Shown here piece after piece: positions 33,816 to 42,148 of a stretch of 64,000 nt of DNA. The notes beneath the pieces are model-generated. The model had not been told where the DNA came from, made no database searches, and saw nothing but the letters and a program-made list of their open reading frames with translations. Source of the DNA: Bacillus sp. FJAT-29937 (lineage in GTDB: Bacteria > Bacillota > Bacilli > Bacillales > Cytobacillaceae); the NCBI RefSeq assembly GCF_001509555.1, contig NZ_LMAS01000005.1:133507-197506 (forward strand), given 5' to 3'. A program made the position numbers and the translations under genes. The number at the start of each line of letters is the position of its first letter. Position 1 is the stretch's first letter.

Positions 33816-34616
33816 ATGAGTGTATTAAAACAACTAGTTCGCTTCGGTTGGGAGCAGGCCCTATCATGTTTGTTCCCTGTTGTTATTTTTGCTTCTTTGG
33901 CTATTACAAAAATCATGCCACTTCCCTTTTTGCCACGGTATGACTGGCTGCTCATCATCTGCCTTCTGATGCAGTGGTGGATGGTGCGTTCTGGACTTGA
34001 AACAAGAGATGAACTAAAGGTTATTACTTTGTTCCACCTTATTGGGCTTGCTCTTGAAATTTTCAAAACACATATGGGGTCCTGGTCTTATCCTGAGGAA
34101 GGATATGCGAAAATTTTCGGAGTGCCTTTGTATAGCGGATTCATGTACGCAAGTGTAGCGAGTTATCTTTGCCAGGCGTGGAGGAGGCTGAAGGTTGAAC
34201 TTGTTAAATGGCCACCGTTTTCGGTAGTTGTACTTCTTGCAGCTGCAATTTATTTGAACTTTTTCACCCACCATTATTGGATTGACGTCCGCTGGTGGTT
34301 ATCTGGACTTGTCATGATCGTCTTTTGGCAATCATGGGTCACATACGAGGTTGGTTGGACTCGTTACCGTATGCCACTCGCCCTTTCTTTTGTACTCATC
34401 GGATTTTTCATATGGGTCGCAGAAAATATCGCAACGTTCTTTGGGGCTTGGGAATATCCGAATCAAGCAGACACTTGGAGTCTCGTTCATCTAGGAAAGG
34501 TTAGTTCATGGCTCTTATTGGTGATAGTGAGCTTTCTTATAGTAGCCACTTTAAAGCGGGTTAAGGGGAAATCGAGCATGGATAGTGGTTGGTTTTTAAC
34601 AATAAAAATATTATGA
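33816..34616 (+). CDS. yoaT: DUF817 family membrane protein (YoaT-like)
   Basis: A 266-residue polytopic protein of the DUF817 family, represented by YoaT in Bacillus. Conserved pieces include GLALEIFKTHMGSWSYPE, GVPLYSGFMYASVASYLCQAW, FTHHYWIDVRWW and TFFGAWEYPNQ. ATG 33816 follows TGGAGGG by normal spacing; the TTG at 33801 overlaps the site. In B. subtilis yoaT lies beside yoaS and yozG, as it does here. The function is unknown; histidines and tryptophans in membrane-facing loops suggest a cofactor or lipid role, but this is speculation. Confidence 0.85.
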   Translation: MSVLKQLVRFGWEQALSCLFPVVIFASLAITKIMPLPFLPRYDWLLIICLLMQWWMVRSGLETRDELKVITLFHLIGLALEIFKTHMGSWSYPEEGYAKIFGVPLYSGFMYASVASYLCQAWRRLKVELVKWPPFSVVVLLAAAIYLNFFTHHYWIDVRWWLSGLVMIVFWQSWVTYEVGWTRYRMPLALSFVLIGFFIWVAENIATFFGAWEYPNQADTWSLVHLGKVSSWLLLVIVSFLIVATLKRVKGKSSMDSGWFLTIKIL

Positions 34617-34628
34617 AAAATGATAATA

Positions 34629-34662
34629 ATTTATTGTAAAACGATAAATATTGTATTAGAAT
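34629..34662 (+). promoter_or_regulatory. yoaS-like promoter overlapped by the same 21-bp operator
   Basis: The 21-base sequence at 34629-34649 is identical to 33610-33630. TTGTAA (34634-34639), 17 bases and TAGAAT (34657-34662) form the promoter. The HTH protein at 35185 is the natural candidate to bind both sites. Confidence 0.65.
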
Positions 34663-34694
34663 CAAATTAATAATAAATAAATGAGGTGCTTTAT

Positions 34695-35174
34695 ATGAAT
34701 AGAGAAACACTCTTTTTAAAGTTCGTTGTTGTTCTTATGGGAATTCCCGTTCTTGCATTGTGCATCTTTTTGGTTCCTGAGATAGGGGATGTTACAGCAA
34801 AATTGCTTCCAGAGTTTGCTTTTATTAAATATCTCGTTTCCATCGTTTTTTATGCATCAGCGATCCCTTTTTACTTTGCTTTGTATCAGGCTTTCAAACT
34901 TTTGCGCTATATCGATAAAAGTGAGGCTTTCTCCGAATTATCTGTTAATGCTTTAAAGAAAATCAATCGCTGTGCCATCACAATCAGTATCTTGCATCTG
35001 CTAGTCTTGCCGCTCTTCTATCTCTTTGCGGAAGTAGATGATGCCCCAGGTGTCATCTTTGTCGGATTGGTAGTTCCTTTTGCTTCCATGGTGATTGCCG
35101 TCTTTGCCGCTGTTCTTCAAAAGCTATTAAAAAATGCAATCGATATCAAATCAGAAAATGATTTAACGGTTTGA
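34695..35174 (+). CDS. yoaS: DUF2975 family membrane protein (YoaS-like)
   Basis: A 159-residue protein with four predicted membrane helices and the DUF2975 layout. A first-helix ALCIFLVPEIGDV segment leads, then FYFALYQAFKLLRYIDKSEAFSELSVNALKKI, followed by two further helices and a short charged tail. ATG 34695 follows GAGGTG by eight bases. The gene is followed after 10 bases by a small HTH gene. This DUF2975-HTH pairing is common in Firmicutes and recalls toxin-free membrane-sensor plus repressor pairs. The role is unknown. Confidence 0.85.
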   Translation: MNRETLFLKFVVVLMGIPVLALCIFLVPEIGDVTAKLLPEFAFIKYLVSIVFYASAIPFYFALYQAFKLLRYIDKSEAFSELSVNALKKINRCAITISILHLLVLPLFYLFAEVDDAPGVIFVGLVVPFASMVIAVFAAVLQKLLKNAIDIKSENDLTV

Positions 35175-35184
35175 GGTGAAAACA

Positions 35185-35406
35185 ATGGCGATTATAATCA
35201 ATATTGATGTGATGCTGGCTAAAAGGAAAATGAGCGTAACCGAACTTTCGGAGCGCGTTGGAATTACCATGGCTAACCTTTCTATCTTGAAAAATGGAAA
35301 GGCAAAAGCGATTCGATTTTCAACTTTAGAGGCGATTTGTAAGGCTTTAGACTGTCAGCCTGGGGATATTTTAGAATACCAAAGTTATGAAGACACTAAA
35401 GAATGA
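35185..35406 (+). CDS. yozG: Small Cro/C1-type HTH regulator (YozG-like)
   Basis: A 73-residue protein that is essentially one helix-turn-helix domain. IINIDVMLAKRKMSVTELSERVG, the recognition region ITMANLSILKNGKAKAIRFSTLEAI, and CKALDCQPGDILEYQ match the YozG/YozA-like XRE group. ATG 35185 follows GAGGTG by six bases. It is co-transcribed with the DUF2975 protein. Both upstream promoters carry an identical 21-bp palindrome, so it probably represses its own unit and the yoaT-like gene. Confidence 0.88.
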   Translation: MAIIINIDVMLAKRKMSVTELSERVGITMANLSILKNGKAKAIRFSTLEAICKALDCQPGDILEYQSYEDTKE

Positions 35407-35480
35407 AAACATGAGATTGAACTGGGTGAAAAAGAAGGCTCACTTCATTTTCCTTAAAACAATAGATTTAGATATATCCA

Positions 35481-35511
35481 AAAAAAGTAGTTCATAAAGC
35501 TACTTTTTTTG
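35481..35511. terminator. Terminator between yozG-like and DUF1284 genes
   Basis: AAAAAAGTAG and CTACTTTTTTT form a 10-bp stem with a 9-base loop and runs on both sides, serving both convergent genes. Confidence 0.8.
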
Positions 35512-35574
35512 CTTCATTTACGGATTCATAAGCAATAGTAAAATAAACCGTACCAACAAATAAAAAAAGAGGGC

Positions 35575-35991
35575 TCATTTTACTTCCCGTAAGCCCTTCC
35601 CTTCATGAATCTCTTGAATACCTTCTTCACAAACTCCATATGAACGCCAGGAACAAGTTTCGCACACGATTTGAATATCGGAGGGGATGACATACTTTTG
35701 AATGCACGACTCAATCTCCTCCCAAGTCAAAATATGCCCAATTTTAAGCCCCATTTTCTCTAGAATAGCGGCATCTCTTTCATAAATATGCTCGTCTTGG
35801 CAGTGGTATTTCCCGGAGTTTGGGTATTTTTCACACAGCTGATCAGGTCCCTTTATTAGCTGAATGAACGTCTTGGGGTCATTTCTCAACGTTTGATGCA
35901 AATGCGTCATATTTTCCACGTATTCTTCGGAATAGCCCATACCCCGATAGCCAAGAAGGCAAAAAAGGTGGTGGCCTCGCAGTTTATACAT
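35575..35991 (-). CDS. DUF1284 domain protein
   Basis: A 138-residue cysteine- and histidine-rich protein of the DUF1284 family. It begins MYKLRGHHLFCLLGYRGMGYS, the family signature. LCEKYPNS, HCQDEHIYERDAAILEKMGL and VCETCSWRSYGVCEEG follow. The cysteine spacing suggests metal or Fe-S binding. Start 35991 follows GGGGGAG; an ATG at 36033 would add a non-conserved N-terminus. Its function is not known. It is monocistronic. Confidence 0.85.
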   Translation of the reverse strand: MYKLRGHHLFCLLGYRGMGYSEEYVENMTHLHQTLRNDPKTFIQLIKGPDQLCEKYPNSGKYHCQDEHIYERDAAILEKMGLKIGHILTWEEIESCIQKYVIPSDIQIVCETCSWRSYGVCEEGIQEIHEGKGLREVK

Positions 35992-36193
35992 AATTCTCCC
36001 CCTATATACAGGTTCGGCAAATTGAAATGTCAACCAAATTAATTATTGGTTAACTCATATCAATTATCATAACATATCAAACCTAATTTAATGGGAAACT
36101 TTTTGTTTCACGAACGGTTCTTTAATGAAAATGATTAGTTGAATGGTTTATAAGGAATAAAGAAAACCTTTCTAATCATCACTGGATATTAAA

Positions 36194-37138
36194 CTACGTT
36201 TCAGACCTTCCAATTGTTCTGCTGTAATCTTTTTTCATCATGAACTTTTTAAAATCTATCTTCGTTGTTAAGATTCCGATTAAGACTAGAAAGGCACCTA
36301 TGTATCCTTTTTCCGAAAGAACTTCACCGGCGAAAATAAAAGCAAATAAAGCTGCGAATACGGGTTCCAATGAAAATATGAGACCTGTATGTGTGGGAGT
36401 CGTATATTGTTGGGCTGCGGTTTGGCCGATAAATCCAATCGCACTGCAAAATATACTTAATGCCAAAATAGATACCCATGATTCTGTCGTGTTAGGAAGA
36501 TGCGGATTTTCGAAAAATAAAGATAGCAGCAACCCCCAAGCCCCGGTAAAACCAAGTTGTAATATTCCAAGAGAAATAGAATCTACATTTTTCGTCAATT
36601 TATCCGTCACAATGATGTAAATGGCATAAAACAAAGCTCCTAAAATGATGAGAAAATCTCCAGCGCTAATGCTTAATCCATCATTTAATGTTAAAAGGGC
36701 GATACCTACTATTGCGAAGACAACACCGATTACCACCCGTTTTTTAGTTTTTTGTCTAAAAAAGATGGCTAATAACAATGGAACAAATACAACAGCGAGA
36801 CTAAATAAAAATCCGGCATTTGAGACGGACGTGGATTTTACCCCAATTGTGACAACAGAAATGGCCGAGAACAAGATGGTCCCTAATAAAAACCCATATT
36901 TAATCGTCTGAAAATCAATATGCATGAAGCGTTTGTAGAATACGAGCCCTGCTAAAACAAAAGCTATACCGAAGCGTAAGGCGATCAAGTTAAAACCTTG
37001 AATAGATTCAAGACCCATCTTCATGAATAAATAAGAGGATCCCCAAAATAAAGTGACCACAAGCATGGTGAAATCTGCCTTTAATTGAGTATTCATCCCC
37101 ATTCTTTTTACTTTAGCAACAGCTGTACTCCCATTCAT
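36194..37138 (-). CDS. EamA/DMT family transporter
   Basis: A 314-residue drug/metabolite transporter with ten predicted helices in two EamA halves. The first half opens MLVVTLFWGSSYLFMKMGLESI and the second has LIILGALFYAIYIIVTDKLTKN. The C-terminal EPVFAALFAFIFAGEVLSEKGYIGAFLVLIGIL is the hallmark end of EamA repeats. AGGTG precedes ATG 37138. It is divergent from the LysR gene at 37264, a common arrangement in which the LysR protein controls the exporter. The substrate is likely an amino acid or metabolite and is unknown. Confidence 0.9.
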   Translation of the reverse strand: MNGSTAVAKVKRMGMNTQLKADFTMLVVTLFWGSSYLFMKMGLESIQGFNLIALRFGIAFVLAGLVFYKRFMHIDFQTIKYGFLLGTILFSAISVVTIGVKSTSVSNAGFLFSLAVVFVPLLLAIFFRQKTKKRVVIGVVFAIVGIALLTLNDGLSISAGDFLIILGALFYAIYIIVTDKLTKNVDSISLGILQLGFTGAWGLLLSLFFENPHLPNTTESWVSILALSIFCSAIGFIGQTAAQQYTTPTHTGLIFSLEPVFAALFAFIFAGEVLSEKGYIGAFLVLIGILTTKIDFKKFMMKKDYSRTIGRSET

Positions 37139-37263
37139 TTTTCATCATCACCTATCCTGTCTTGAATTGATTATTTTACATTATATAGGTAGAATTTAAA
37201 TTAAGAAAATGAATGTTTTTAAAGTTATACATGAATAAAATTCATGGAAAGGGAGTGTTCAAT

Positions 37264-38172
37264 TTGTCTCTTGCAAAGTTTGAGACTTTTAGTAGCGTTG
37301 TAGAATTGGGGAGCCTCACGAAAGCGGGGGAAGCACTCGGTTTAACGCAATCTGCTGTTAGTCATGCCATTTCTAGTCTAGAAACAGAATGGGGATTTTC
37401 CATTCTTAATCGCGGACGCTCAGGAATCCATTTGACGAGCAACGGAGAGCGCATTTTAACATATATCCGTGAAATTTTAAAATGGAACGAAGAAATGATT
37501 CAAGAAATAGCTAATATCAATGGACTAGAAATTGGTACAGTTCGGATTGGCACTTTTTCAAGTGTGTCCATTCACTGGCTGCCTGAAATCATGAAAGTGT
37601 TTAATGATCGACATCCTTCTATCGAAATTAAGCTGTTGGAAGGGGATTATGATGATATAGAGCATTGGATATCAACAGGTATGGTTGACTTTGGATTTGT
37701 GTCCTTACCCACTGTGCAACAATTTGAAATGATTCCCTTAAAAAATGATAGAATGCTATGCATCGTCTCAGATGAACATCCTCTCGCTGACCAAAATGAG
37801 ATTTGTTTTGACATGATCAAGGATGATCCTCTAATCAAATCGAAAAAAGGGAGCGATAACGATTTAACCCGAATGTTAAAAGAAAATAATATTACGCCTA
37901 ATATTAAATTTGAACTTACAGATGACCAAGCCATTATTTCAATGGTTGGAAATGGAATGGGAATCAGTATACTTCCTCAAATGGTATTACACCGTGTCCC
38001 GGCTAATGTGCGGATTCTTCAATTAGCAGGAGAACATTATCGGACAATTGGTATTGCTGCTACATCTTTTAAAACCCTTGCCCCAGCCACAAAAAAGTTT
38101 ATTGAATACCTGAATTCGTGGTTAAGTGAGCCTGTACGGCTATCTGAATTGAATGGTATGGAAGGAATTTAA
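37264..38172 (+). CDS. LysR family transcriptional regulator
   Basis: A 302-residue regulator. The N-terminal HTH has KFETFSSVVELGSLTKAGEALGLTQSAVSHAISSLE in the usual LysR form. The periplasmic-binding-like effector domain runs from about residue 85 (GTVRIGTFSSVSIHWLPEIM). TTG 37264 is chosen because AAGGGAGTG lies six bases upstream; starting at 37213 would add a non-homologous leader. It is divergent from the EamA exporter gene across a 125-base gap, so it probably controls that gene and itself. Confidence 0.9.
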   Translation: MSLAKFETFSSVVELGSLTKAGEALGLTQSAVSHAISSLETEWGFSILNRGRSGIHLTSNGERILTYIREILKWNEEMIQEIANINGLEIGTVRIGTFSSVSIHWLPEIMKVFNDRHPSIEIKLLEGDYDDIEHWISTGMVDFGFVSLPTVQQFEMIPLKNDRMLCIVSDEHPLADQNEICFDMIKDDPLIKSKKGSDNDLTRMLKENNITPNIKFELTDDQAIISMVGNGMGISILPQMVLHRVPANVRILQLAGEHYRTIGIAATSFKTLAPATKKFIEYLNSWLSEPVRLSELNGMEGI

Positions 38173-38259
38173 TGCATTTTAACGAATTATTACAAAGGAG
38201 TCTATAAATAGGTAGTCTAATTAAAAAACAAAACTAGGTTTAATGTAAGGAGCGAAACG

Positions 38260-38790
38260 ATGAAAGAAAGTACAAAAAAAGAAATCTTTTCTTGGATGAA
38301 ATCACTGGCATTTGCATTCATAATTGCTTTTATATGCAGGGAATTCCTATTCTCGCCTACAACTGTTTTTGGAGAGTCCATGTCACCTACTTTTCTAGAT
38401 CAAGAAAAGGTTGTAATTAGTAAAACGGCTGGCATTCAAAGGTTTGATGTGATCGTATTCAATGCCCCTGATGTGGAAGACAAAAAATATATAAAGAGAG
38501 TAATAGGACTTCCAGGAGACCGGATAGGGATGAAAGACGATATCCTTTACATTAATGGCGAAGCATTTGAAGAATCATATTTAAAGGAAAATAAAGCGGA
38601 TAATCCATTTAACAAGCTGACCGGAGACTTTGAATTGCAAGAAGTGCCTAAAGGTTCTTTATTTGTTATGGGTGATAACCGTTTGAATAGTAAGGACAGC
38701 AGGCATATAGGCTTCATCCCATACGAATCTGTCATTGGAGAAGTGAAGTTTCGATTTTATCCGTTTAAGGCAATAGGCATACCGAAATAA
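38260..38790 (+). CDS. sipS: Type I signal peptidase
   Basis: A 176-residue S26 membrane protease. A single N-terminal anchor (SLAFAFIIAFICREFLF) is followed by the catalytic Ser in GESMSPTF. The catalytic Lys is in DKKYIKRVIGLPGDRI, and box E is MGDNRLNSKDSRHIGFI. The size and single anchor are typical of Bacillus Sip enzymes. AAGGAG precedes ATG 38260. It removes signal peptides from secreted proteins at the outer face of the membrane. It is monocistronic, with a terminator after it. Confidence 0.93.
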   Translation: MKESTKKEIFSWMKSLAFAFIIAFICREFLFSPTTVFGESMSPTFLDQEKVVISKTAGIQRFDVIVFNAPDVEDKKYIKRVIGLPGDRIGMKDDILYINGEAFEESYLKENKADNPFNKLTGDFELQEVPKGSLFVMGDNRLNSKDSRHIGFIPYESVIGEVKFRFYPFKAIGIPK

Positions 38791-38802
38791 AGTATTAAAG
38801 CA

Positions 38803-38836
38803 GTGCGTTTCTACTAAAGTAGGGACGCTTTTTTAA
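38803..38836 (+). terminator. Terminator after signal peptidase gene
   Basis: GCGTTTCTACT and AGTAGGGACGC pair with two mismatches, followed by TTTTTTAATTTT. Confidence 0.8.
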
Positions 38837-38880
38837 TTTTCTGCCTAAAAATGTAGACTTAAGAAAAAAGGGAACAGTAA

Positions 38881-39303
38881 TCATTCCATGCTAATATTAA
38901 TGCTACCACCATTCGTAACTTCCTCCATCCCTATCAGTTCCACCACCAAATGGTCAAGAAGAGAAGGCTCATCTATTTTCCATGTCAATGAAAACACATG
39001 ATTCTTATTAAATTGATTTTTCACATCTTTGTTTATAGAATAACCAAGCAGTCTTCTTTCGTGCCAAGTCTGTGTTCCGGTGGGGATCAGCCAAAAAAGA
39101 ACAGTTTCTGTATTTTCAGCTTCTACAGAAATGGTTATTTCTTTCGTTCCCTTTGGTACAATAACCCAATTATTCTTTTCAGGAATATTTGTATAAATAC
39201 TCTTTATGACTTTAGGTGCAGGCACTGAATTTTGGTTGTTAAAAGGGATGCTTCCTAAACTACTAAGGAGTGTCAATGAAATCATTATTTTGGGGACGAG
39301 CAT
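38881..39303 (-). CDS. Hypothetical secreted protein, about 140 aa
   Basis: A signal peptide-like start (LVPKIMISLTLLSSLGSIPF) precedes a probable beta-rich domain. Visible pieces are NNWVIVPKGTKEITISVEAEN, shown in part, and LFWLIPTGTQTWHERRLLGY. HVFSLTWKIDEPSLLDHLVVELIG follows. I do not recognise the family. ATG 39303 has a better gap after GAGGTG than the ATG at 39306. It is probably exported across the membrane. The downstream side, on the plus strand, is the signal peptidase terminator. Confidence 0.6.
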   Translation of the reverse strand: MLVPKIMISLTLLSSLGSIPFNNQNSVPAPKVIKSIYTNIPEKNNWVIVPKGTKEITISVEAENTETVLFWLIPTGTQTWHERRLLGYSINKDVKNQFNKNHVFSLTWKIDEPSLLDHLVVELIGMEEVTNGGSINISME

Positions 39304-39394
39304 CATATCACCTCTTATGTAATATTTTCATTATTTGAAATAATATGTGCTTTTTTGCTAATGCAGCATGTGAGGATGGGGAAAATTGTTTGAA

Positions 39395-39577
39395 CGGACA
39401 GAGAATCCGCTATATTACAAAAAACACCTTAATTCAGGTTGATCAAGGACAGAGGATCCGCTAAATGCCCTAAAACATACAAAAATAACGCTCAATTGGC
39501 ACAATTGCGGAACCAGTGTCCGTAATTTCTCAAAACTATGCATTTTTACTAATATAACGGAACCACAGTCCGCATCG
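39395..39577. repeat. Repeat array 3a: CGGACA/TGTCCG palindromic units
   Basis: CGGACAGAGAATCCGC (39395) and its variant AGGACAGAGGATCCGC (39446) are 51 bases apart. The complementary form GCGGAACCAGTGTCCG (39507) and ACGGAACCACAGTCCGC (39557) are 50 bases apart. The two pairs face each other. A close copy of the whole ~180-bp unit lies at 40264-40442. Confidence 0.8.
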
Positions 39578-39607
39578 TAAAGATTTTGTGGAAAACTCCG
39601 TGGCTGT

Positions 39608-40048
39608 TTAGGTAAGTTTTTTATACATCACGATATGCGAACCAATAGGAGGATAATCAAAAACTTCACCATGTATGTTAAAGCCTAATCTATTATAATA
39701 CCCCTCTACAGTGGTTCGGGCATTGCACCATATAAGGTCAAACGCTTCAGCTTTTAATAAATTTTCAGCATATGCAACAATTAATCTCCCAGCTCCTAGC
39801 TTTCTAAACTCTTCTAAAGTCGCCATTCCCCGTAAGCGATATTGCATTTCAGTAGAAAAGTCAGGATTCCTTTCGATACAAAAGGACGCAATACTGATTA
39901 ACCTGCCTTGAGAAAATGCTCCAACATGAAGCGCACCTGGTTCATGGTCTGTATCATATTTACAGTCCTCAATCGTTTGGTGTGGACGCAGAACAGTATG
40001 TCTAAGACTATAAGTCATTTCTGGCGTGATTTTTCTAACCTCTAACAT
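39608..40048 (-). CDS. GNAT family N-acetyltransferase
   Basis: A 146-residue acetyltransferase. MLEVRKITPEMTYSLRHTVLRP is the first strand. YRLRGMATLEEFRKLGAGRLIVAYAE contains the acetyl-CoA loop (R-x-x-G-A-G). LIWCNARTTVEGYYNRLGFNIHGEVFD is the C-terminal signature. CGGAGG lies eight bases before ATG 40048. The gene is bracketed by two near-identical repeat arrays (39395-39577 and 40264-40442), which could mark a duplication or an inserted cassette. The acceptor is unknown. Confidence 0.88.
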   Translation of the reverse strand: MLEVRKITPEMTYSLRHTVLRPHQTIEDCKYDTDHEPGALHVGAFSQGRLISIASFCIERNPDFSTEMQYRLRGMATLEEFRKLGAGRLIVAYAENLLKAEAFDLIWCNARTTVEGYYNRLGFNIHGEVFDYPPIGSHIVMYKKLT

Positions 40049-40128
40049 TTTTATCCTCCGATCTTTTTAAAGGAATAATTAATTAGTTCTCTAACTGTTC
40101 CAGTAATCCTGCTAGTATTAAAAGGAAA

Positions 40129-40236
40129 ATGAAAGATGGATTAGAAGGCCGAATAGGTATCAATGGAACCACATATGAAATTTCAGAACCCACTGATCTA
40201 CCTGTTGAGGAAATCAAGAAATTATCGGAATCATAA
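40129..40236 (+). CDS. Possible 35-aa small protein or gene remnant
   Basis: The frame from ATG 40129 reads MKDGLEGRIGINGTTYEIS and continues through LPVEEIKKLSES to TAA 40234. The frame stays open about 15 codons further upstream. AAAGGA lies only three bases before the ATG. The protein-like composition suggests a real small protein or the tail of a lost gene. No family is recognised. Confidence 0.35.
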   Translation: MKDGLEGRIGINGTTYEISEPTDLPVEEIKKLSES

Positions 40237-40263
40237 TGGAGAAGAGGAATCCTTCTCTATGAG

Positions 40264-40442
40264 CGGACAGAGAAGCCGTTATATCCCAAAAAACACCTTA
40301 ATTCACGTTGCATTAGGACAAAGGATCCACTAAATACCCTAAAACATACAAAAGTAACGCTCAATTAGCACAATTGCGGAACTAGTGTCAGTAAGCTTCT
40401 AAAATCATGCTAATATACAAAAATAAAGGAACCCAAGTCCGT
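40264..40442. repeat. Repeat array 3b: second copy of the CGGACA element
   Basis: CGGACAGAGAAGCCG (40264), AGGACAAAGGATCC (40315), GCGGAACTAGTGTCAG (40376) and AAGGAACCCAAGTCCG (40426). Spacings are 51, 61 and 50 bases, almost the same as in array 3a. The intervening CACCTTAATTCA and CCCTAAAACATACAAAA sequences are also shared, so 3a and 3b are direct repeats. Confidence 0.8.
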
Positions 40443-40470
40443 AACTTCGAAGGATCCCTTCTTAATTGAA

Positions 40471-40525
40471 CAAAAAAACACCATTGCCGTCTTTGGGTTA
40501 ACCAACCAAAAACGGCGATGGTTGT
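40471..40525 (-). terminator. Terminator of the ssu-like operon
   Basis: ACACCATTGCCGT and ACGGCGATGGTTGT pair in a long stem, and the loop has its own TTTGG/CCAAA pairing. On the minus strand it is followed by GTTTTTTTG. Confidence 0.85.
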
Positions 40526-40555
40526 AACAATAAGCTTTCAGAGCAATTCCTGCTT

Positions 40556-41323
40556 TTATTTCTCCGATTTTAAGATCTGGTCAATAATTTTCTTCTCCAA
40601 TAACGCTAAGGATGGCACCGAAAATTCCCTTGGCCGCGCGGCGTTATTTTTAATATCTAATGTGATATCTCCATCTTCAATGAGGAGGATTCGATCAGCG
40701 ATTTTTACAGCTTCCCGAACATCATGGGTCACGAGTAAGGCGGTAAACCCTTGATTCAGCCAAAGGTCTTCAATTAAATTTTGCATTTCCATTCTTGTTA
40801 AGGCATCCAATGCACTTAAAGGTTCGTCTAATAATAAGAGGGAGGGCTTATGCACCAAGGCTCTTGCAAGTGCAACCCGCTGTTTTTGACCGCCGGAAAG
40901 TGTGGATGGCCATTCATCTTTGAAAGATAATAATCTGACGGCCTCTAAAGTCTGTTCTGCTTTTTCTTTCCAGTTTCCATTTAACCCAAGACCGACATTT
41001 TTTAATACACTTTTCCATGGCAAAAGGCGAGAATCTTGATACATCATGGTGGCACTAGACTTTGATTCTTTAACTGGCGTATCGTTAAAAAATATTTGAC
41101 CTGATGTAGGCTCCTCTAACCCGGCAATCAGTCGCAGAAGCGTACTTTTACCGCTGCCGCTCTTACCGACAATGGCAACAAATTGTCCTGCTTCTATTTC
41201 AAGTGACACATTGTTTAATACTGTTTTTTCGCCAAAACTTTTTTCGATATTTTTCAAGCTTATATGAACGGCATGATTGTTCTTTTGTACAGTTTCACTT
41301 ATGACTGGCTCACGCATAGCCAT
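40556..41323 (-). CDS. ssuB: Aliphatic sulfonate/nitrate/taurine-type ABC ATPase
   Basis: A 255-residue ATPase with Walker [19 protein letters not shown]-loop [10 protein letters not shown], signature [17 protein letters not shown], Walker [13 protein letters not shown] and [11 protein letters not shown]. The [13 protein letters not shown] stretch is characteristic of the SsuB/TauB/NrtD group. GGAGGG lies eight bases before ATG 41323. It is the last gene of an A-C-B operon. It powers import of a sulfonate or similar small anion with the permease and binding protein upstream. No monooxygenase (SsuD/TauD) gene is present in the window. Confidence 0.87.
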   Translation of the reverse strand: MAMREPVISETVQKNNHAVHISLKNIEKSFGEKTVLNNVSLEIEAGQFVAIVGKSGSGKSTLLRLIAGLEEPTSGQIFFNDTPVKESKSSATMMYQDSRLLPWKSVLKNVGLGLNGNWKEKAEQTLEAVRLLSFKDEWPSTLSGGQKQRVALARALVHKPSLLLLDEPLSALDALTRMEMQNLIEDLWLNQGFTALLVTHDVREAVKIADRILLIEDGDITLDIKNNAARPREFSVPSLALLEKKIIDQILKSEK

Positions 41324-41343
41324 CGTTTAATCCCTCCAACCAA

Positions 41344-42111
41344 TTAACGAACATAGCTTTGGTGCCAGCGGAGTGCTTTCCTTTCTCCCCAGCGAGCGAG
41401 CATATCCGCCAATTTTCCAAATAATGCATATAAAATAATCGTAATGATGATAATATCTGATTGCATAAATTGTTGGGCCGTCATGGCCAAATATCCAACA
41501 CCTCTTGTAGTAGCAATCGTTTCAGCAATGATTAATGTTAGCCACATAACACCGAGGGAGTATCGCAAGCCTACAAAAATGGATGAAAGGGCACCCGGAA
41601 ACAATACGTTTTTAAATAAATCCCATCCTTTTAATCCATACATTCTTCCCATTTCAATCAATCCTGCATCAAGATTTCTGATTCCATGAAGAGTATTAAT
41701 ATAGACTGGAAACATGACCCCGATGGATACAAGAAATATTTTTGCACCTTCGTCAATCCCAAACCAAAGAATGACAAGCGGGACCAAGGCAAGATTAGGA
41801 ATATTACGGATCATTTGCAAGGAAGTATCAGTTAACTGAAAGGTGAGATTAGATAATCCATTTGAAATTCCTAAAATAAAACCGATTCCTCCCCCAATCA
41901 ACAAACCAATTAGGGCACGTGTTAAACTGACCTGCATATGGTAGAAGAGTTCTCCAGAAATAATTAAGTTATAGGCGCTAGTTAGAACTGTAAGTGGGGA
42001 AGGCACCAGCTGGGTAGAAACAATCCCAGTCTTTGAGAAAAAATGCCATCCAACCAAAACCAAAATCGGGATAAACCACGGCAATAGACTTTTTGATAAC
42101 TTTGCCTTCAT
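41344..42111 (-). CDS. ssuC: Aliphatic sulfonate-type ABC permease
   Basis: A 255-residue permease with six predicted helices. The family landmarks are LVGWHFFSKTGIVSTQLVPSP at the start, RALIGLLIGGGIGFILGI, and RNIPNLALVPLVILWFGIDEGAKIF. The EAA-type loop is RMYGLKGWDLFKNVLFPGALSSIFVGLRY. AAGGA precedes ATG 42111 by seven bases. It is co-transcribed between the binding-protein and ATPase genes. Confidence 0.88.
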   Translation of the reverse strand: MKAKLSKSLLPWFIPILVLVGWHFFSKTGIVSTQLVPSPLTVLTSAYNLIISGELFYHMQVSLTRALIGLLIGGGIGFILGISNGLSNLTFQLTDTSLQMIRNIPNLALVPLVILWFGIDEGAKIFLVSIGVMFPVYINTLHGIRNLDAGLIEMGRMYGLKGWDLFKNVLFPGALSSIFVGLRYSLGVMWLTLIIAETIATTRGVGYLAMTAQQFMQSDIIIITIILYALFGKLADMLARWGERKALRWHQSYVR

Positions 42112-42148
42112 GACATTTTCCTTTCCGCAAAAGAGCCCGAGCAGAACT

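Noticed and set aside
33716-33943. 75-codon plus-strand frame before the yoaT-like gene
   Set aside because: It overlaps the yoaT-like start in another frame and covers its ribosome binding site.
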